A stretch of 64,000 nucleotides of DNA, taken from Tetrapyrgos nigripes (lineage: Eukaryota > Basidiomycota > Agaricomycetes > Agaricales > Campanellaceae). Made by a program: the position numbers and the translations under genes. The notes below the pieces were generated by a model, which had not been told where the DNA came from, did no database searches, and saw nothing but the letters and a program-made list of their open reading frames with translations. Position 1 is the first letter of the stretch; the number at the start of each line of letters is the position of its first letter. Where the stretch lies: contig JAACJM010000070.1 of the NCBI GenBank assembly GCA_013368315.1, positions 186,001 to 250,000 of the forward strand. The letters run 5' to 3'. Of the stretch, positions 12,441-24,690 are shown piece after piece.

Positions 12441-13328
12441 GCCTTCAGTGCCTTCCTGACGATAAATGTGTCTTTTTTTAAATTTTTGTGACAGCGCTAA
12501 TTGCTCTGTTATTTTCCATAACTCAGTTCTCAGCAAGGGGGTCCGAAAAAAAAAGTTAACAACTGGGGGTCGGAAAAAATTTAGTGCCTTGGTCGAGGAA
12601 CCTACCTACCTTACCTTCTATATAAGGTAAGTTCACACGACTTTACCTGCCAAATATAGTATGTGCACATGACCTCAAGTCTCGTGCTTTGCCGGACAGT
12701 TGGAACCTTACCTGGCTCGCGCTCAGAGATACTGCGTAATTGTCATAAAACATCTGGTGAGCATATATTTATGTGTTTAACTTCACAGCTCACCAGATTG
12801 ACACCCGCCAGCATGCTTGCCAGCTCCAAATTAGTCAGTAAAAAAAAAATTTAAGGGCTTCGCCAGGGAACCTACCTAGCCCCAGTATGGGATTCTCCAG
12901 CCCAGACCCCCTTGGTTCTCAGCTTGGCTGAATATTTGCAATGTGTCAGTTGGGACTCAGATAACAAGGGATAGGTGTGTACTTTACCCTTTGCTTGTCC
13001 TTCAACATGTCTGACTTAACCCCTCTAGTCCGGTGTACTGCATACTGAGGTTGTGTAATCTGTTGGAAGAACAGTTTGTGGTGTGTTTCCTTTAAAATTT
13101 TTTGACAGTGATCAATACTAACACAGAAATTTCCCTCTTCAGGCATAGGATGAATCTTTTGAAAGGAGCATACTCATTCAGTAAGTCAGCTTGTCCTTCC
13201 CAACCCGATATTGAAACCTAACCTGCTGTGTACGTTTAGGATATTATTGTATTCTGTTGTGTCCATCTTCGTATTCCATTATTGTATTATTGTATTCCGT
13301 GGCGAGTTTCTACAAAGACCAGCAAGTC
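12441..13328. other. intergenic, no gene seen
   Basis: Two short related stretches contain an A-run and then GGAACCTACCTA (about 12545-12615 and 12838-12880). Otherwise I see no gene, RNA or clear repeat. Confidence 0.4.
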
Positions 13329-14210
13329 CTAATGTTTCCTGACATAAAGTATACAAATGACCTTCTGACCATGACAACAATTCAGATATATGGTTTGGTG
13401 CATCAAGTTAGCATTCCATCTAATAGCATCTTCCTGCTCCACTCTATTGTAGTAATAGCTGTCCATTGAGCTCTTGATCATTCTACTAGTAAAATGACCA
13501 TCTCCAAAGTAAACCACTCCAGCCAGCCTATAATCATATTGCTCATGATTCACAGTTAGTTTGAGGTCAACATCAATGTAGAGATTATGAGTGTCAAATG
13601 TTGATCCCACATAAAAGGATAAGATACTAGGAGCATATACAAAATCTGTTGTTATCATCCTGTGGGCAGAGCATCCCTGATAAGGACAAGTAGCAGCACA
13701 CTCATATTCGTTGACATTAGCCAGCCAATTAACCACAGACAAGTGGACTATAGTCCCCAAATCAAATAAGGGTACTGAATCAACAGTAGTAGGCACCTGA
13801 GAGGGATGGGAATTTGAACAAGTACAATTCCTGTGGGTGATATCTATGTCATGCTTCAACAATTGTTTAAGTAGATCTTCGACACTAGCATAATGACCCA
13901 ACTCGAAGCATACAGGGTCAAATGAAGCAAACTGAGATACCATATCTTCTTTGACTGCGTCAATAGACATTGTTCCATTTTTGTATGATTCCAAATTTGC
14001 TGCCAAATTGTTTATGAAGGCATTGCCCATTCGCTTAAATTCTTCTGACCAATATGCAGGATCAGAAGCCCAAATACACAAAAGAATTGTGAGTACAAAG
14101 TCATAAGCACAGCTGTTCTGTTGCCACCTGGGACCTCTAGCAGCACTATAAGGAGATCTTGAAAGTTGACCACCGCAAGTCCAACTCATCATGACCAACC
14201 TGTTCAACAC
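13329..14210 (-). CDS. USP/UCH-like cysteine peptidase of transposon origin
   Basis: This 293-codon open frame is homologous to the peptidase part at 2811-3597. Near the N-terminus GPRWQQNSCAYDFVLTIL holds the presumed catalytic Cys (residue about 33). Near residue 252 RLAGVVYFGDGHFTSRMI holds the presumed catalytic His, followed by a YYYN segment where the sister copy has WFHDG. Several Cys pairs in the middle (CTCSN, CAATCPYQGC) could bind zinc. Unlike the 2811 copy, it has no stop between the Cys and His boxes. The listed start has no support beyond being the first in frame; the protein may begin upstream, and I see no helicase there. It lies next to genes B and A, on the same strand and downstream of them. 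The family rests on motif pattern, not a search. Confidence 0.6.
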   Translation of the reverse strand: MLNRLVMMSWTCGGQLSRSPYSAARGPRWQQNSCAYDFVLTILLCIWASDPAYWSEEFKRMGNAFINNLAANLESYKNGTMSIDAVKEDMVSQFASFDPVCFELGHYASVEDLLKQLLKHDIDITHRNCTCSNSHPSQVPTTVDSVPLFDLGTIVHLSVVNWLANVNEYECAATCPYQGCSAHRMITTDFVYAPSILSFYVGSTFDTHNLYIDVDLKLTVNHEQYDYRLAGVVYFGDGHFTSRMIKSSMDSYYYNRVEQEDAIRWNANLMHQTIYLNCCHGQKVICILYVRKH

Positions 14211-14534
14211 CCTGCTTTTAAACTTACCATGCCTTTACAATCCCCCTTGTTATCTGTGTGCTACTGCCAACGCACTTATGATCATGAAGTCAACGTGGCA
14301 TTGCCATTTCTGCAGTGCCACCATCAGATTGTTGGCACTAGAAGTGGCAAAAGTGGCAAAAGCCCTCATGTTTGCAAGTTCACTCAATCAACCAGATCAA
14401 TATAAAAATCAACATACATAAGTACTTATAGATAATAGGTGATAGATACTTGGGATCATAGATACATATCTCAATACGACTTTAAATAAGCATACATACA
14501 AAGTCTCATAGAATGCTTGCATAAATCTAAGGCT

Positions 14535-17209
14535 CTAAACTGCCATCTGAGACAAGACAAAAGTAAAATCTTGTACGTTGTTCCTCCACACTGTCCTAGA
14601 AGCCTTGATAGCTGCCTTGTCACAGAAACTGACCTTCTTGGTTTGATTGTCCTTTGAAGCTGCAACAATGCTGCTGTGCCAGAAGAAGAGAGCAGCAATT
14701 ATGCCAGAATGGTGAAGTTTCATCCAATCAAAGGGACCTTCCTGGCTATGCACGCCTTCCTGTGTGAGTTCCCTACCCTGCAGTTGAAGAGCCTCATACC
14801 AGTTTTCAAACATTGCTTGATTCTTAAACATGGTTGTGGTTGGAGGCCTGTACCCCAGGTTTCAAGCATGAGCAACCCAATTACTGACAGTGGTTGGTCG
14901 ACCCATCGCAGACAACTTCCTATTGGTGTAAGCTTGGCTATGTTCCAAGACAAGGTGCTTGCAAAGCATTGCTTTGAAGTCACTGTCATCCATGAGAGAA
15001 CATGGTGCAGGGGCCATTTAGATAGGCAGGACAGGGTGTAGGCAAAGTTGGTGTTGTAAGCAACCCAGACCTCATCTTCTTGATAATGTTGTTTTTTTGC
15101 TTACTGTGACACACTGCAACCACTTCATCAGAGTCAGTTGGGTATCAAAAATACATAGGAATGAATAGAATACATACATGCACTAGACTTCACACCAGCT
15201 TTGGAAGACTGATCAAACTTCTCTTGCTGGGTGTTCTGGTGAGTTTGGCAGCCTATGGGGTGTCATCCTTACCAGCCTTCTGACTTTGAACCTTCTGGTG
15301 AGTCTGGTGATCTTCAGGGATGTTGTCTTCACCTCACAGACATTTACAACAGATACCAGCTTCTGCCTCTCATTCCAATGATAACTCAACCATCTCAGTA
15401 TCTTGGATTGTAGATACAGGAGAGATAGGAGGTGGGTTTGCAGAAAGATACAGGACAGGAGAGGTGTGATGTGAAGCAGGGAGGGATGATGGGACTGGAG
15501 AAACTGGGCATGAAGTAGGGAGAGGTGATGGGACTGGTGACACTGGGGGTGAAGCAGGGAGATGTGAAGCAGGGAGATGTGAGGGGACTGGAGACATGGG
15601 GGGTGAATCAGGGAGAGGTGAGGGGACTGGAGAAATGTGACATGAAGCAGGAAGAGGTGATGGGACCAGAGAAACCAGATGTAAAACTGAGCTGAGAGAT
15701 AGAGCCAGAGGTGGAGGAGTTGAAGGTCATCTTTCAACTCCAGTTGTACTAGCACATTGCTGTTCATCAGCTCCAGGCACCCCTGAGCCATCACCAGCAG
15801 CAATGGTACTAGCAAGCTCAGATGTTGAAGGTTGACCAATGAAGGGGGTTTGTATGGTGGAGTCTGGTGTGAGAGGGCTGGTATCAACCATAGCATGGAG
15901 TGGTGTTTGAGTAGGGTGATCATATTCAATGGTGAAGATGTTGAGGCCTTCAGTTGAGCTGGATGCTGGCAACACCTGATTTTCATGGTCCTTTGGCAAG
16001 GCTCTAGCTATATATTATGCAGTCAGAATCTGACATAAATAGGGAAATGGGATACACAGAACTCTCCAAAAACTGGAAGAACCTTGTCCTTGTAAGAATG
16101 ACACATCAGGGTGCCCAAGTTCGTTTTGTCAGCTCCGGAATGAACACTGCAAATGAATCACCAAGTGTAAGAGAGAGCCAAGTTATAATTAAATAGCTAG
16201 ACACACAACATACCTGATTACATTGAGGTATCCGTTGTCTGCTGGCTCTGGTCTGCTGAGTAGGAGGGTACCCTTAAGTCCAGTTGCTGCACATACTTCA
16301 TTCAAAAGCGGTTGGAAAAAATGAACGATGTGGTTGATACATCTATAATACAAGCAAGTGATTAGAACAGGACAAATTGTTTGAGAAGCTTAGTAATGCA
16401 CTCTTGACAGTCTTTTGGATCAGTAGAATACTCACCAAATCCCTTTGGCCATTTCTCCAACTCCTTTGCATGTTTCTGCTTCACCCTGTCAGCCCATTGT
16501 CCCTGCACATCCTTCAACAACTGCTCCCAATGTGCATTAACCATCTCCAAGTGGAGTTGAACATTTTTGCTCTTGTTGGCCTTATCATAGTCCAGGCTTT
16601 CCTTCCATGCTTTGAGTTTGGCATCATAGTCGGCCCTGAAGAGGCTCTTGTGGCTGGAGGCCCATAGGTGCACTGCTTGCTGTCTTCTGGGCTTTGAGGC
16701 ATCCCTAACAAAAGCAAGCATGAGTTTTCCAATAGCATTTTCATGCGAGTTCTTGGAAACAGGCCCAGTGGAAGAATTTTGGCTCTTCTTGTATCGATAG
16801 TCGAGCCAGCGACTGATAGACTGTGTGTGTGAAAGGAGGTAAAGAATCAGTAAACACAGATACACATGTCTAAGTGCTTACCCCTTTAGTTGCAGCAGTG
16901 CTTGCCATGTTCTCAGCTTCTTGCACAAAATGCGCCACCCTCTCCTCCTCAGACATGGTGTCGGTGTTCAGAGTCAGAACCGCTTCCATAGCCACGTTGT
17001 CACAAATAGAAGCTAGTTCCTCATCTGTTGGCTCCCAATTTTCAGGCTGAATTTTCAGGCTGACTCGCAGGAAAACAGCAGAAAAAGTTCCATATGATCT
17101 CATCCTTCTTCTCCTTTCCAGATTTATCTTTGATGGCAACAATGAAGGAGTCCTTCTGACTCTTGAGAAAGGCCAGACATTTTCCTTTGAAGCTACCTGG
17201 ATTAACCAT
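14535..17209 (-). pseudogene. gene B, left copy: unrecognised KDZ-associated protein
   Basis: I do not recognise a named family, but this gene is clearly homologous to 57805-60340. The start MVNPGSFKGKCLAFL at 17209 matches MPNPGNFSGKRLEYL, and ENWEPTDEEL matches RDWEPTNEEL. A charged helical segment (VNAHWEQLLKDVQGQWADR, about 16500) matches the part that looks HMG-box-like in the right copy. The middle (15213-15990) is rich in Pro, Ser and Leu repeats, and the C-terminus (SGIIAALFFWHS ... NVQDFTFVLSQM) matches NGIMTVVIGLCFWG ... SVQDVLFVFREL. The motif RPTTVSNWVAHA is followed by TGA where the right copy has Arg (WVARAR), consistent with a CGA to TGA change. Gene A lies upstream and the peptidase downstream, all on the minus strand. 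The protein is probably nuclear and DNA-binding, an inference from its charge. Confidence 0.6.
15370..15720 (-). repeat. coding minisatellite in gene B (left)
   Basis: The sequence repeats a unit of about 30-45 bp with the core GGAGAGGTGAGGGGACTGGAGA-like, read on the minus strand as Ser-Pro-Val-Pro-Ser-Leu-Pro-Ala-Ser-type repeats. The matching region of the right copy lacks this expansion, so it probably grew after the copies separated. Confidence 0.6.
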
Positions 17210-17435
17210 TATGGAGAGCAGAGAAATTGATGCAGAGATTTGATAGACCATGAGTTGAGAAGTCAGAAGAAACTCAAATGTTTCAGGATGGGCAATTACC
17301 CAAGCCTTTTATTGTGTGTACTCTTAGACAATCTGGATCTTTGTGCTCTTAACATACTACCTTAGATATCAGGTCTTCAAGAGACTTCACACCCAAGGAC
17401 AAGGGCTTTTTATTTTTTTTCTATTGTCTCTTTGC

Positions 17436-17850
17436 TTGACGGCTTGCTCAATCTTCATACCAAAGCATTATTCAAGTATATAGAAAGCACCATAAGTCAA
17501 CTAGTATTAAAAACCTTCAAATTCGGCATATGCAACTTCAAGCCATACCAAGTTCTCTAATATCAACTATTAGTAACTAATATCAGCTCCTTTAGACACA
17601 GTGGCTTGATGGCTTGCTCAATCTTTGTATATAGCACCACTTAGAAACTTTGAATGCACCACAAGTCAACTAGTATTAAAAACCTTCAAATTTGGCATAT
17701 GCAACTAGTTCTCTAATATCAACTATTAGTAACTAATATCGGCTCCTTTAGACACAGTGGCTTCCAGCATGGAAATCTGCTTCAAATTTGGCATATGCAG
17801 CCATATCAAGCTCTCTAATATCAACTATTGGCTAATGGCTAATTTCTAAT
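17436..17850. repeat. tandem repeat, unit about 160 bp, 2.5 copies
   Basis: Units share GGCTTGCTCAATCTT, GTCAACTAGTATTAAAAACC, TTGGCATATGCAACT and ATATCAACTATTAGTAACT, ending GACACAGTGG. The repeat fills the gap between genes A and B of the left set. No gene like the small minus-strand gene of the right set is visible here. Confidence 0.75.
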
Positions 17851-18957
17851 TTCTCTCGTTAGACCCAGCAATCTCCAATCTTGAGAGCTGATCTAACTCC
17901 TCTTGAGTAAACCCCTCCACATCACAACTGTCAGAGTCCTCTGAATCCGAGTTAGTAATAACGGCATTGCTGACAGTTTGATGAGAGGAATGAGAGGGAC
18001 TCAACATCGTGCTGCCATGGTTTACAGGATGTGACAGAGGCGGAGTATTTGCATATTCAGCTGGATAACTAGCTGCTTGCAGGTTAGGGTAGCACCACTG
18101 TGCCTGTGTGGGGTTGTGGCAAGCTTCAGGGTCTGGAAAAATCAGGTAATCACCCTTCTGCTGATCTGGCATTAGATGTAATGTCAAGGAACATGCTGGT
18201 GCTCCCAGTGTACGTGGAACTACCACAGGGCCAGGCAGTGACAAAGACATGTATTCCCAATGCTGGAAGGCTGATGAAAGCAACCAGCACTCTGTGTATT
18301 GAGGGGCAAACACATAGCTCAAAAAATGCTGGGCAACCTCCCTGCAGAAAACAGGACAGAGTCAGCATTCTGTAGGTAGATATAGATAAATACACAGAGG
18401 CTTACCAACAAGGAAAAATTCCAACTCTCCATCCTTGTGTGACAAGCATGAATAGTTGGGAGCTGGCACGTGTCTCACGGTCCATGCTAGTGAGTCTGAT
18501 TTGAGGTGGGTTAGAGTGGGAGGTGTTGAGTACGCAGTAAACATTTCCCTATGTGCAACATCTGTGGTTAGAATTCACAGAGTAGTAGTCTTTGAGGAAT
18601 AAGCTTACCATCGCTGCCATAAAGGATCATTGTTCTTGTCATTGCTGTACCTGACCCAAAGAGCTGAACAGAAGAAGAGGAGGGACGCTGAACAGACAAA
18701 GAGGGGGGAATTTGCGTGGCTCCACCAGCGCTTTCAGGTTTCGATGTAAGTAGTATGACTGTCAAAAGCACCAACTCAAAGCATGAGAACTTGTCAGAAT
18801 GGAAAAGAGTTTTGACTCACCCTCTCCAGGATGAACAGTGTATGGATGGACTGATAAAACAACATAAGTCAGTTTGAGAATGAGCAAAAGGCAAAAGAAC
18901 CAGACAAAAGAACTTACTTGCAACAACCTGATATTGACCTGACCCAGACTTGGACAT
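17846..18957 (-). CDS. gene A, left copy: unrecognised acidic-tailed protein
   Basis: The gene is homologous to 55332-56758 and of unknown function. It starts MSKSGSGQYQVVA at 18957 with a GTAAGT donor right after. Exon 2 gives VHPYTVHPGEG (right copy: MHRIVLHPGSG). A Ser/Thr-rich exon follows (18774-18610), then an exon with TVRHVPAPNYSCLSHKDGE, and a last exon that ends in an acidic tail (SDSEDSDSCDVEGFTQEEL, then DQLSRLE). The right copy ends with a similar acidic, Glu-Leu-rich tail. Exon number and order agree between copies, but sequence identity is low, so they diverged long ago. It sits directly upstream of gene B on the same strand. No known domain is visible. Confidence 0.55.
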
Positions 18958-20555
18958 GACAGTTACAAGTTAAGTGCCAACTTTCATAAGTGTGGCTTTG
19001 GGGCAATCAATAGATTTACTACATGGCCCTATTCAGATTTATACGATGCCAGACTCAATGCTGCATGCCCCTATTCTTCTGATCTGCTCAAACCCCCATC
19101 CACTCCTGTCCATCCCTGTCCTGGTTAGTGAACTGCAGGGGTATACCACAGGTACTTTTGGCCAGACCCATACCCCTACCCATGAAAACCTGTACCTGTC
19201 AGAAGGGTATGGGTTTTTTGGGAGTTTGGCAGGTACAGATACAGGTTGGTACCCACGGGGGTAACCCCTGTGCTCTAAGTATGTATAAAGTATCTACCTA
19301 GTTATCTTGTACTTTACCATGAAATAGTATTTTTTGCTGATGAGATGAAGTGTTTTTTGAAGTGTTCAACTGTTCAGCCACAATCCACAAGGTTTGTGGC
19401 CATGTGAAAATTGACATGTCACTTACCTTTAAGGGAAATCACACATGGCCAGAGAAGGCTGAACACTTAAAAATACTTTTATTGATAGAAGCTACACAAA
19501 ATGTATCATAAACTACTAGTAGAATATCCTTCGTGGCGGGTACCATGGGTCTCCTCTACAGGTATGGGTCAGCACGGGTTTTCAAATCAGGACCCATACC
19601 CTTAGCTGCAGTACCCCTACCCATGACCCCCCACAGCCCCCCATGGCCCCCCAAACCCCTGCTTTCCACTATGAAGGGAGAAATAAATTCCAGGACATTG
19701 AAGATAAAAAATGATGACAGGAATGATGATAATGAAAAGATGAAGAAAAAGATAATGAAATATGAAATAAGTGGAGAGGGGATCACAAGGACCGGGGTCA
19801 TGGAGACCAAGCCATGGAGGCAGAGTAGGGACACCCTAAGGCGCCTGGGTCACAGAGACCAAAACCACAGAGGTAAGGGGACACCCTGAGGTGCCTGGTG
19901 CACGGAGCTGTCACAAAGAGGCAAGCGCTTAGATAGCGATAACGAGGAGCTATGGGCTCGACTTGACTAACAAACAGCAGTAAGTACTGGAACTACAGTG
20001 CCCATCAGTAAAGGTGAAAGAAGTAATGAAAAGGGGAATACACACCTGGTCCCAACGACGAAGAGGTCGAGATGGGGAACCAGGTGTCAGGGCAGGGTTT
20101 ATATATGTAAAAGTAAAGCTGTAAGGAAGGCTGTAAGGAAAGCTGTAAAGGAAGCTGTCAAGAAGCTGTATCGAAGCTGTATCAGAGAAATGAAAGGTCC
20201 GGTGCGTACCATGTGGAACAAGAGTCAAATGATGTAAAGATCCAAGGATACAGAGATAAGAAGAAATAAATAGTACCAAATATAGACGTCATGACAGGAG
20301 CACTGAAATAAGAGACTACAAGGGTCTTGTATGCGATAATTAGACTCCTGTAAAATCATAGACTTTAAAAATGACTAACAAAGTCACCACAGCCACATCA
20401 ATTTCCGCTTTTCCCATGCAGGGCGCTTTTTTAAATTTTGAATCTATCCCAACCACAGGAGGCAAAGAAGCTCAATCAAAAAAATTTCTGTTGACCGCCT
20501 TTGCTCAGAAAAGTCATCCAAATATGGGCCGTGATGGGTGCCCCCCTGACACCTT
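18958..20555. other. intergenic with degenerate TACCCATG-rich repeats
   Basis: Two patches (about 19130-19270 and 19535-19660) are dense in GGGTATGGGT, ACCCATACCC and GGTACCCA words in both orientations, perhaps remains of small DNA elements. A patch at 20105-20190 repeats AAGCTGTA-like octamers. Paired phrases (GGGACACCCT, AGGYGCCTGG) recur near 19828 and 19878. No credible gene is seen. Confidence 0.45.
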
Positions 20556-20559
20556 GTCA

Positions 20560-21330
20560 GGTGACAGCTATATCACCTGATATCACCTGATCAATTATAT
20601 TCACTGCAGGCAGCAATGGGTATTTGCAACCCATTTTTGAGCAGGCTTAAATCTCAAGTTGTTCACACAGTTTGTTCCCAGATAAAATTTGGCTTACTTG
20701 CCATTGAAATGATGAAACTTGTATCATAAGTATTTTCTAGATTATGTTACAATCAAACATTATAATTGATTTGTGGGATAAAAACCTCCTAAATAGGATG
20801 AGATTTGTGTGGCTTTGTAAAATTGTGTTCAAACAAGGGACATATCTGTGCCTGATTTGATGTGAAAATACTTGGAATTTTCTGACGCAGATTTGGCTCA
20901 CATGCCTGCAAAGTATTCACCACGCTTTTTGCACTGTGACAGAAAGTTACGTAAACAGTTTCTCTCACAATGCAAAAAGCGTGGCGAATACTTTGCAGGC
21001 ATGTGAGCCAAATCTGCGTCAGAAAATTCCAAGTATTTTCTTACCAAATCAGGCACAGATACTTCACTTGTTTGAACACATTTTTACAAAGCCACACAAA
21101 TCTCATCCTATTTGGGAGGTTTTTATCCCACAAATCAATTATAATGTTTAATTGTAACATAATCTCGAAAATACTTATGATACAAGCTTCCTCATTTCAA
21201 TGGCAAGTAAGCCAAATTTTATCTGGGAAAAAACTGTGCGAACAATTCGAGATTTAAGCGTGCTCAAAAATGGGTTGCAAATACCCATCGTGGCCCGCGG
21301 TGATTGTCATTTCTATTGTTTGTCAGGTGA
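20560..21330. repeat. long palindrome (fold-back element), arms about 370 bp
   Basis: The left arm (20560-20932) and right arm (20958-21330) are inverse complements with few mismatches. Landmarks in each arm are ATGGGTATTTGCAACCCA, TCATAAGTATTTTC, the ATTATAATTGATTTGTGGGA stretch and GCCTGCAAAGTATTC next to the centre. The loop is only about 25 bp. Near-symmetric words (TCACCTGA, GTCAGGTGA) lie at both outer ends. It has no coding capacity and would fold into a hairpin of about 770 nt. Confidence 0.85.
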
Positions 21331-21419
21331 CGGAGACCCCGAAAAGTCACAGGATTCCCAAAAACTGTCTGGGAAACCCTTTTTACATCGGATATTTCAT
21401 ATCCTCGTAGCGGGAATAA

Positions 21420-21935
21420 GGCTACATTAATGGCTAGGACAAAATCCGTCCGGAGGCTCAGGACGTCCTAGCGCATGTCCTAGCGCTGCTGAACAGACTC
21501 TTACGTTACACAGGCCTTAATTTATAGCCACTGACGAATACCAGATTCAAAGCGAGTTGTACATAACTATATACCAGAGCCATATGTTGAATATAGGCAG
21601 AATACACTTATATGCATGGCTGAACAAGAAGAAATAGAACAATTATTCGACGGGAAACAGTCAATCTTTATTCACCGGAATACCATATAAGGCTACATTA
21701 ATGGCTAGGACAAAATCCGTCCGGATGTCCTAGCGCTGCTGAACAGATCTTACGTTGCACAGGCCTTAATTTATAGCCACTGACAAATATTAGATTCAAA
21801 ATGAGTTGTACATAACTATATACCAGAGCCATATGTTGAATATAGGCAGAATACACTTATATGCATGGTTGAACATGAACAATTATTCCAAAATTATTCG
21901 ACGGGAGACAGTCAATCATCGAGGAACAGCGATGA
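21420..21935. repeat. direct tandem duplication, unit 271 bp
   Basis: GGCTACATTAATGGCTAGGACAAAATCCGT begins at 21420 and again at 21691. Both units go on with CTTACGTT(A/G)CACAGGCCTTAA, a TATGTTGAATATAGGCAGAA stretch and GACAGTCAATC. The second unit runs into the 3' end of the DUF6534 gene. Part of it also recurs at 36840-36925 in inverse orientation. Confidence 0.85.
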
Positions 21936-21984
21936 TAGAAGTAGATACTTTGATATCTCCTCCACGGTCATTGCTCTCAAGGTC

Positions 21985-23594
21985 CTATCCAGCATTGTTA
22001 GGACTTGGAACAAAAGGAAAACAGAGATCTTGAAGGGTGATTCACTCACATGGAGAGCGGTCGCAGAGCCATCGGATCTTTTGCCCTGACTTTCGAAATG
22101 CATGAAGGGTAGAGACGTGGTTTGTTTTGATTGCCGCGAGGAAATAACTCCAGATGAGTAAGTGTCGTCATTTTTCTGTCTGGTATTCAAATTGGCCAAA
22201 AGAACGTTGGAGTAGCTAATGCCTAAAGTCAGCGACATGTCGGGTGTGGAGCGGGTAGGAATTTTACAGTTTTCCCAGGAAGAGAGCACTAAGATTAATG
22301 ATAGCTTCAGTTTTTAGAACAGCCCGAGACAGGGCCAAAGCACGTACGGCGTATCATGAACAAATGTTTGAGACATAGTGAGGTAGAGGATGAGTTCAAC
22401 ACCAGCTGCCACTGCTGTAATAGCGCCACTATGAATAACACGAATCATCAACTGGTCAATGAGGTTGTTCGTAGGACCGAAGTTGCTTTTGGAAGAGTGC
22501 AGCTGAAAACTTTATGTCAAGAAAGCGAAAGATCCGGGAATTGATGAGAGAGTGTACTATGCTTAGCATGCATATCGCGATGAGGATGTCTACAGCGAAA
22601 CTTCCAGCAAGCCAGACCTAAATATCGTTGTGAAGTACAAGCATTATTGTCTGAAATCCGAGACCTACCGTGAATACTGGCGTGAGGGATCCTATATCCA
22701 AGATATTCACTGTGGCTGCCTATGAAGCTGAGTGCTCGTACTATGATGAGTTAGCCATCGGCACTCACCTTGATGGAACCAACGAAACCAGCAATGAATT
22801 GAGCCAGTGCGAGCTGTTAAACAGAGTTAAGTAGGAATAACATGAAATTTGAACCAAAGGTTTTGCATACCAACGCAGTAAGTACTGCAGCGGCTTTCGC
22901 TATGGAGTTTCGCCCAAGAATTCAGATGCGCCTTGAGAAGAGGAATGTGTCATCAGCTAGATAATGATGGTGCATATTACACTAACCATGCAAAGAAATT
23001 TTGAATTAGAGCCGCGACTGTGGTATGTAATCAGAAATGCAGAATCATGCTGAAAAATGGAACAGCAAATACCTATACCGCACATCACTGGAAACGTGTA
23101 CGCAGTCCACGGTGGAGCAGCCAGCGCGGCAGGATCACCCCAGCCCAGAATCAGAATTCCCCAGCTTGAATGAGTGGCGAAAATCGTCTGTACGATGTCG
23201 AGAACAATACACGTAGCGACTAAGCAGGCCTATTCAGACGTACAAATCGCAACTGAGTGACACGTCACTCACCCAAAACCTGGATCCATTTCGAGTCCCT
23301 ATGTCGGGAATTGTAGTACACATCTGAAATTAGGATGGTTAATCAAGACTCAAAAGCGAAAAAATAAAATAAAATATTCACAAGCTTGAACCGTCAGTCC
23401 ACCTAACAACGCCCAGTTGAGGATTGTCCCAATGAACTAATTCAGCATCGAGGTAAGTAGAGGAAGTGTGCGAGAAGCTTGAGTATGCCGTACAAGAGGA
23501 CCAGTACTGGTGTACTACAGTCACAATTATGTTGTAATATGAGGGTGCGCAGATTGACTTACAAGAGCAAGAAGGGGTCGCCGGCGTGAGACAT
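21985..23594 (-). CDS. DUF6534-type multi-pass membrane protein
   Basis: This belongs to a basidiomycete-specific family of about seven-helix membrane proteins of unknown function (Pfam DUF6534). Small exons on the minus strand give MSHAGDPFLLL (start 23594), LIGTILNWALLGGLTVQ-like FIGTILNWALLGG, the family block VLDIVQTIFATHSSWG ... GWGDPAALAAPPWTAY, a later LIDQLMIRVIHSG-type segment, and the signature near the end, GISYSNVLLANLNTRQK, where relatives read KLYSNSLLANLNSR. Introns are GT-AG. The last exon seems to end at TAG 21985-21987 (after PNNAG); the exact end is uncertain. A 5'-truncated inverted copy lies at 35768-36925. It is probably in the plasma membrane, with no known ligand. Confidence 0.75.
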
Positions 23595-24169
23595 CTTCAG
23601 ATCGCGCTGTAGAGTACGTCCTAGTGGTAGGATTTATATGTTGCGTTCAATTTGTCTGTCAAACAAGCTTTTATATGAGGATAGCCTCCGAGTCATACGA
23701 TGAGTTTGCTAACTCAATATAGGCTTTATGATGGTCTCCGACTAGCCTGGAGACCAACCGCTCCCGGTACCAGGCCAGTCCCCGAGTCATCCGATGAGTT
23801 TGCTAACCCGATATTAGGCATCCTTCTTGAGGAGTTAAGATGTTAGGATCGGCCGTTGAAGATTGCTTGAAGATATCCTCAAAAGAGGAAACAGAAGCGG
23901 TGACGGTGACGGACCTGATTCTTCTCCCGTTCGAAGTTCTCATGGCGTTATTAACGGTCCATTTCATCGAGCACAAGCTGCATCAGGGCTCTTCTGATCT
24001 CGAAGTGTGTGTAGGCCTTCTACCAGTGGATTCCTCGATAGAAGCCTGTTCCAATCAGCACAAGTGGAGCAAGGGTATCAAGTAGGAGCTATACATGCTA
24101 TCTCTTACAAGGGGGAGGCCAATTTTTTTTAAGGACATACTGTCGAAATTATTTTGAAGCCATGGAAAG
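23595..24169. other. intergenic; contains a segment repeated at 35.2 kb
   Basis: No gene is seen. At 23893-24005 the sequence around GACCTGATTCTTCTCCCGTTC matches 35146-35225 in inverse orientation. GAGTCATACGATGAGTTTGCTAA and a near copy occur at 23692 and 23785. A dispersed motif, AAGGGGGAGGCCAATTTTTT, is at about 24109, with relatives at 30660 and 31222. Confidence 0.55.
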
Positions 24170-24690
24170 TTAACGCACCGTTCATTTAGTTGTTCTCCGC
24201 GTTGGAGCCAATCTGCCTAGGTGGAATCAAGGTGAAATATTAATCAGTTTCTCATCAATATTTTGACAGATTTCTGGTGAACTGGTGAACTCTACCAATT
24301 GGCTCCTACTTGATATTCCTTGCTCCACTAGTACTGATTGGAACTAGTGGAAACGCCATAGAAAACAGGCCTTGGGGACCGAGTACATCGCTTCGGGTAT
24401 CCTAAATTAACGCACCGTTCATTTAGTTGTTCACCGTGTTGGCGCCAATCTGCCTGGGTGGAATCAAGGTGGAATATTAATCAGAATTGCTGATGCTTTC
24501 TCATCAGTATTTTGACAGATTTCTGGTGAACTGGCGCTCCATACCAATCAGTTGATAGAAAAGCTATAGAAAACAGGCCTTGAGGGACCGAGTACATCGC
24601 TTCGGGTATCCTAAGTAACCCGCCGTTCATTTAGTTGTTCGCCGCGTTGACGCCAATTTGCCCGGGTGGAATGTGGATATTTTCTCAGCC
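24170..24690. repeat. tandem repeat, unit about 210-237 bp, 2.3 copies
   Basis: Units start at 24170, 24407 and 24616 with TTAACGCACCGTTCATTTAG or a variant. They share GCCAATCTGCCTAGGTGGAA-like, TTTTGACAGATTTCTGGTGAACTGG and GGGACCGAGTACATCGCTTC words. Part of the unit recurs inverted at 31990-32100, directly upstream of the P450 gene. Confidence 0.8.
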
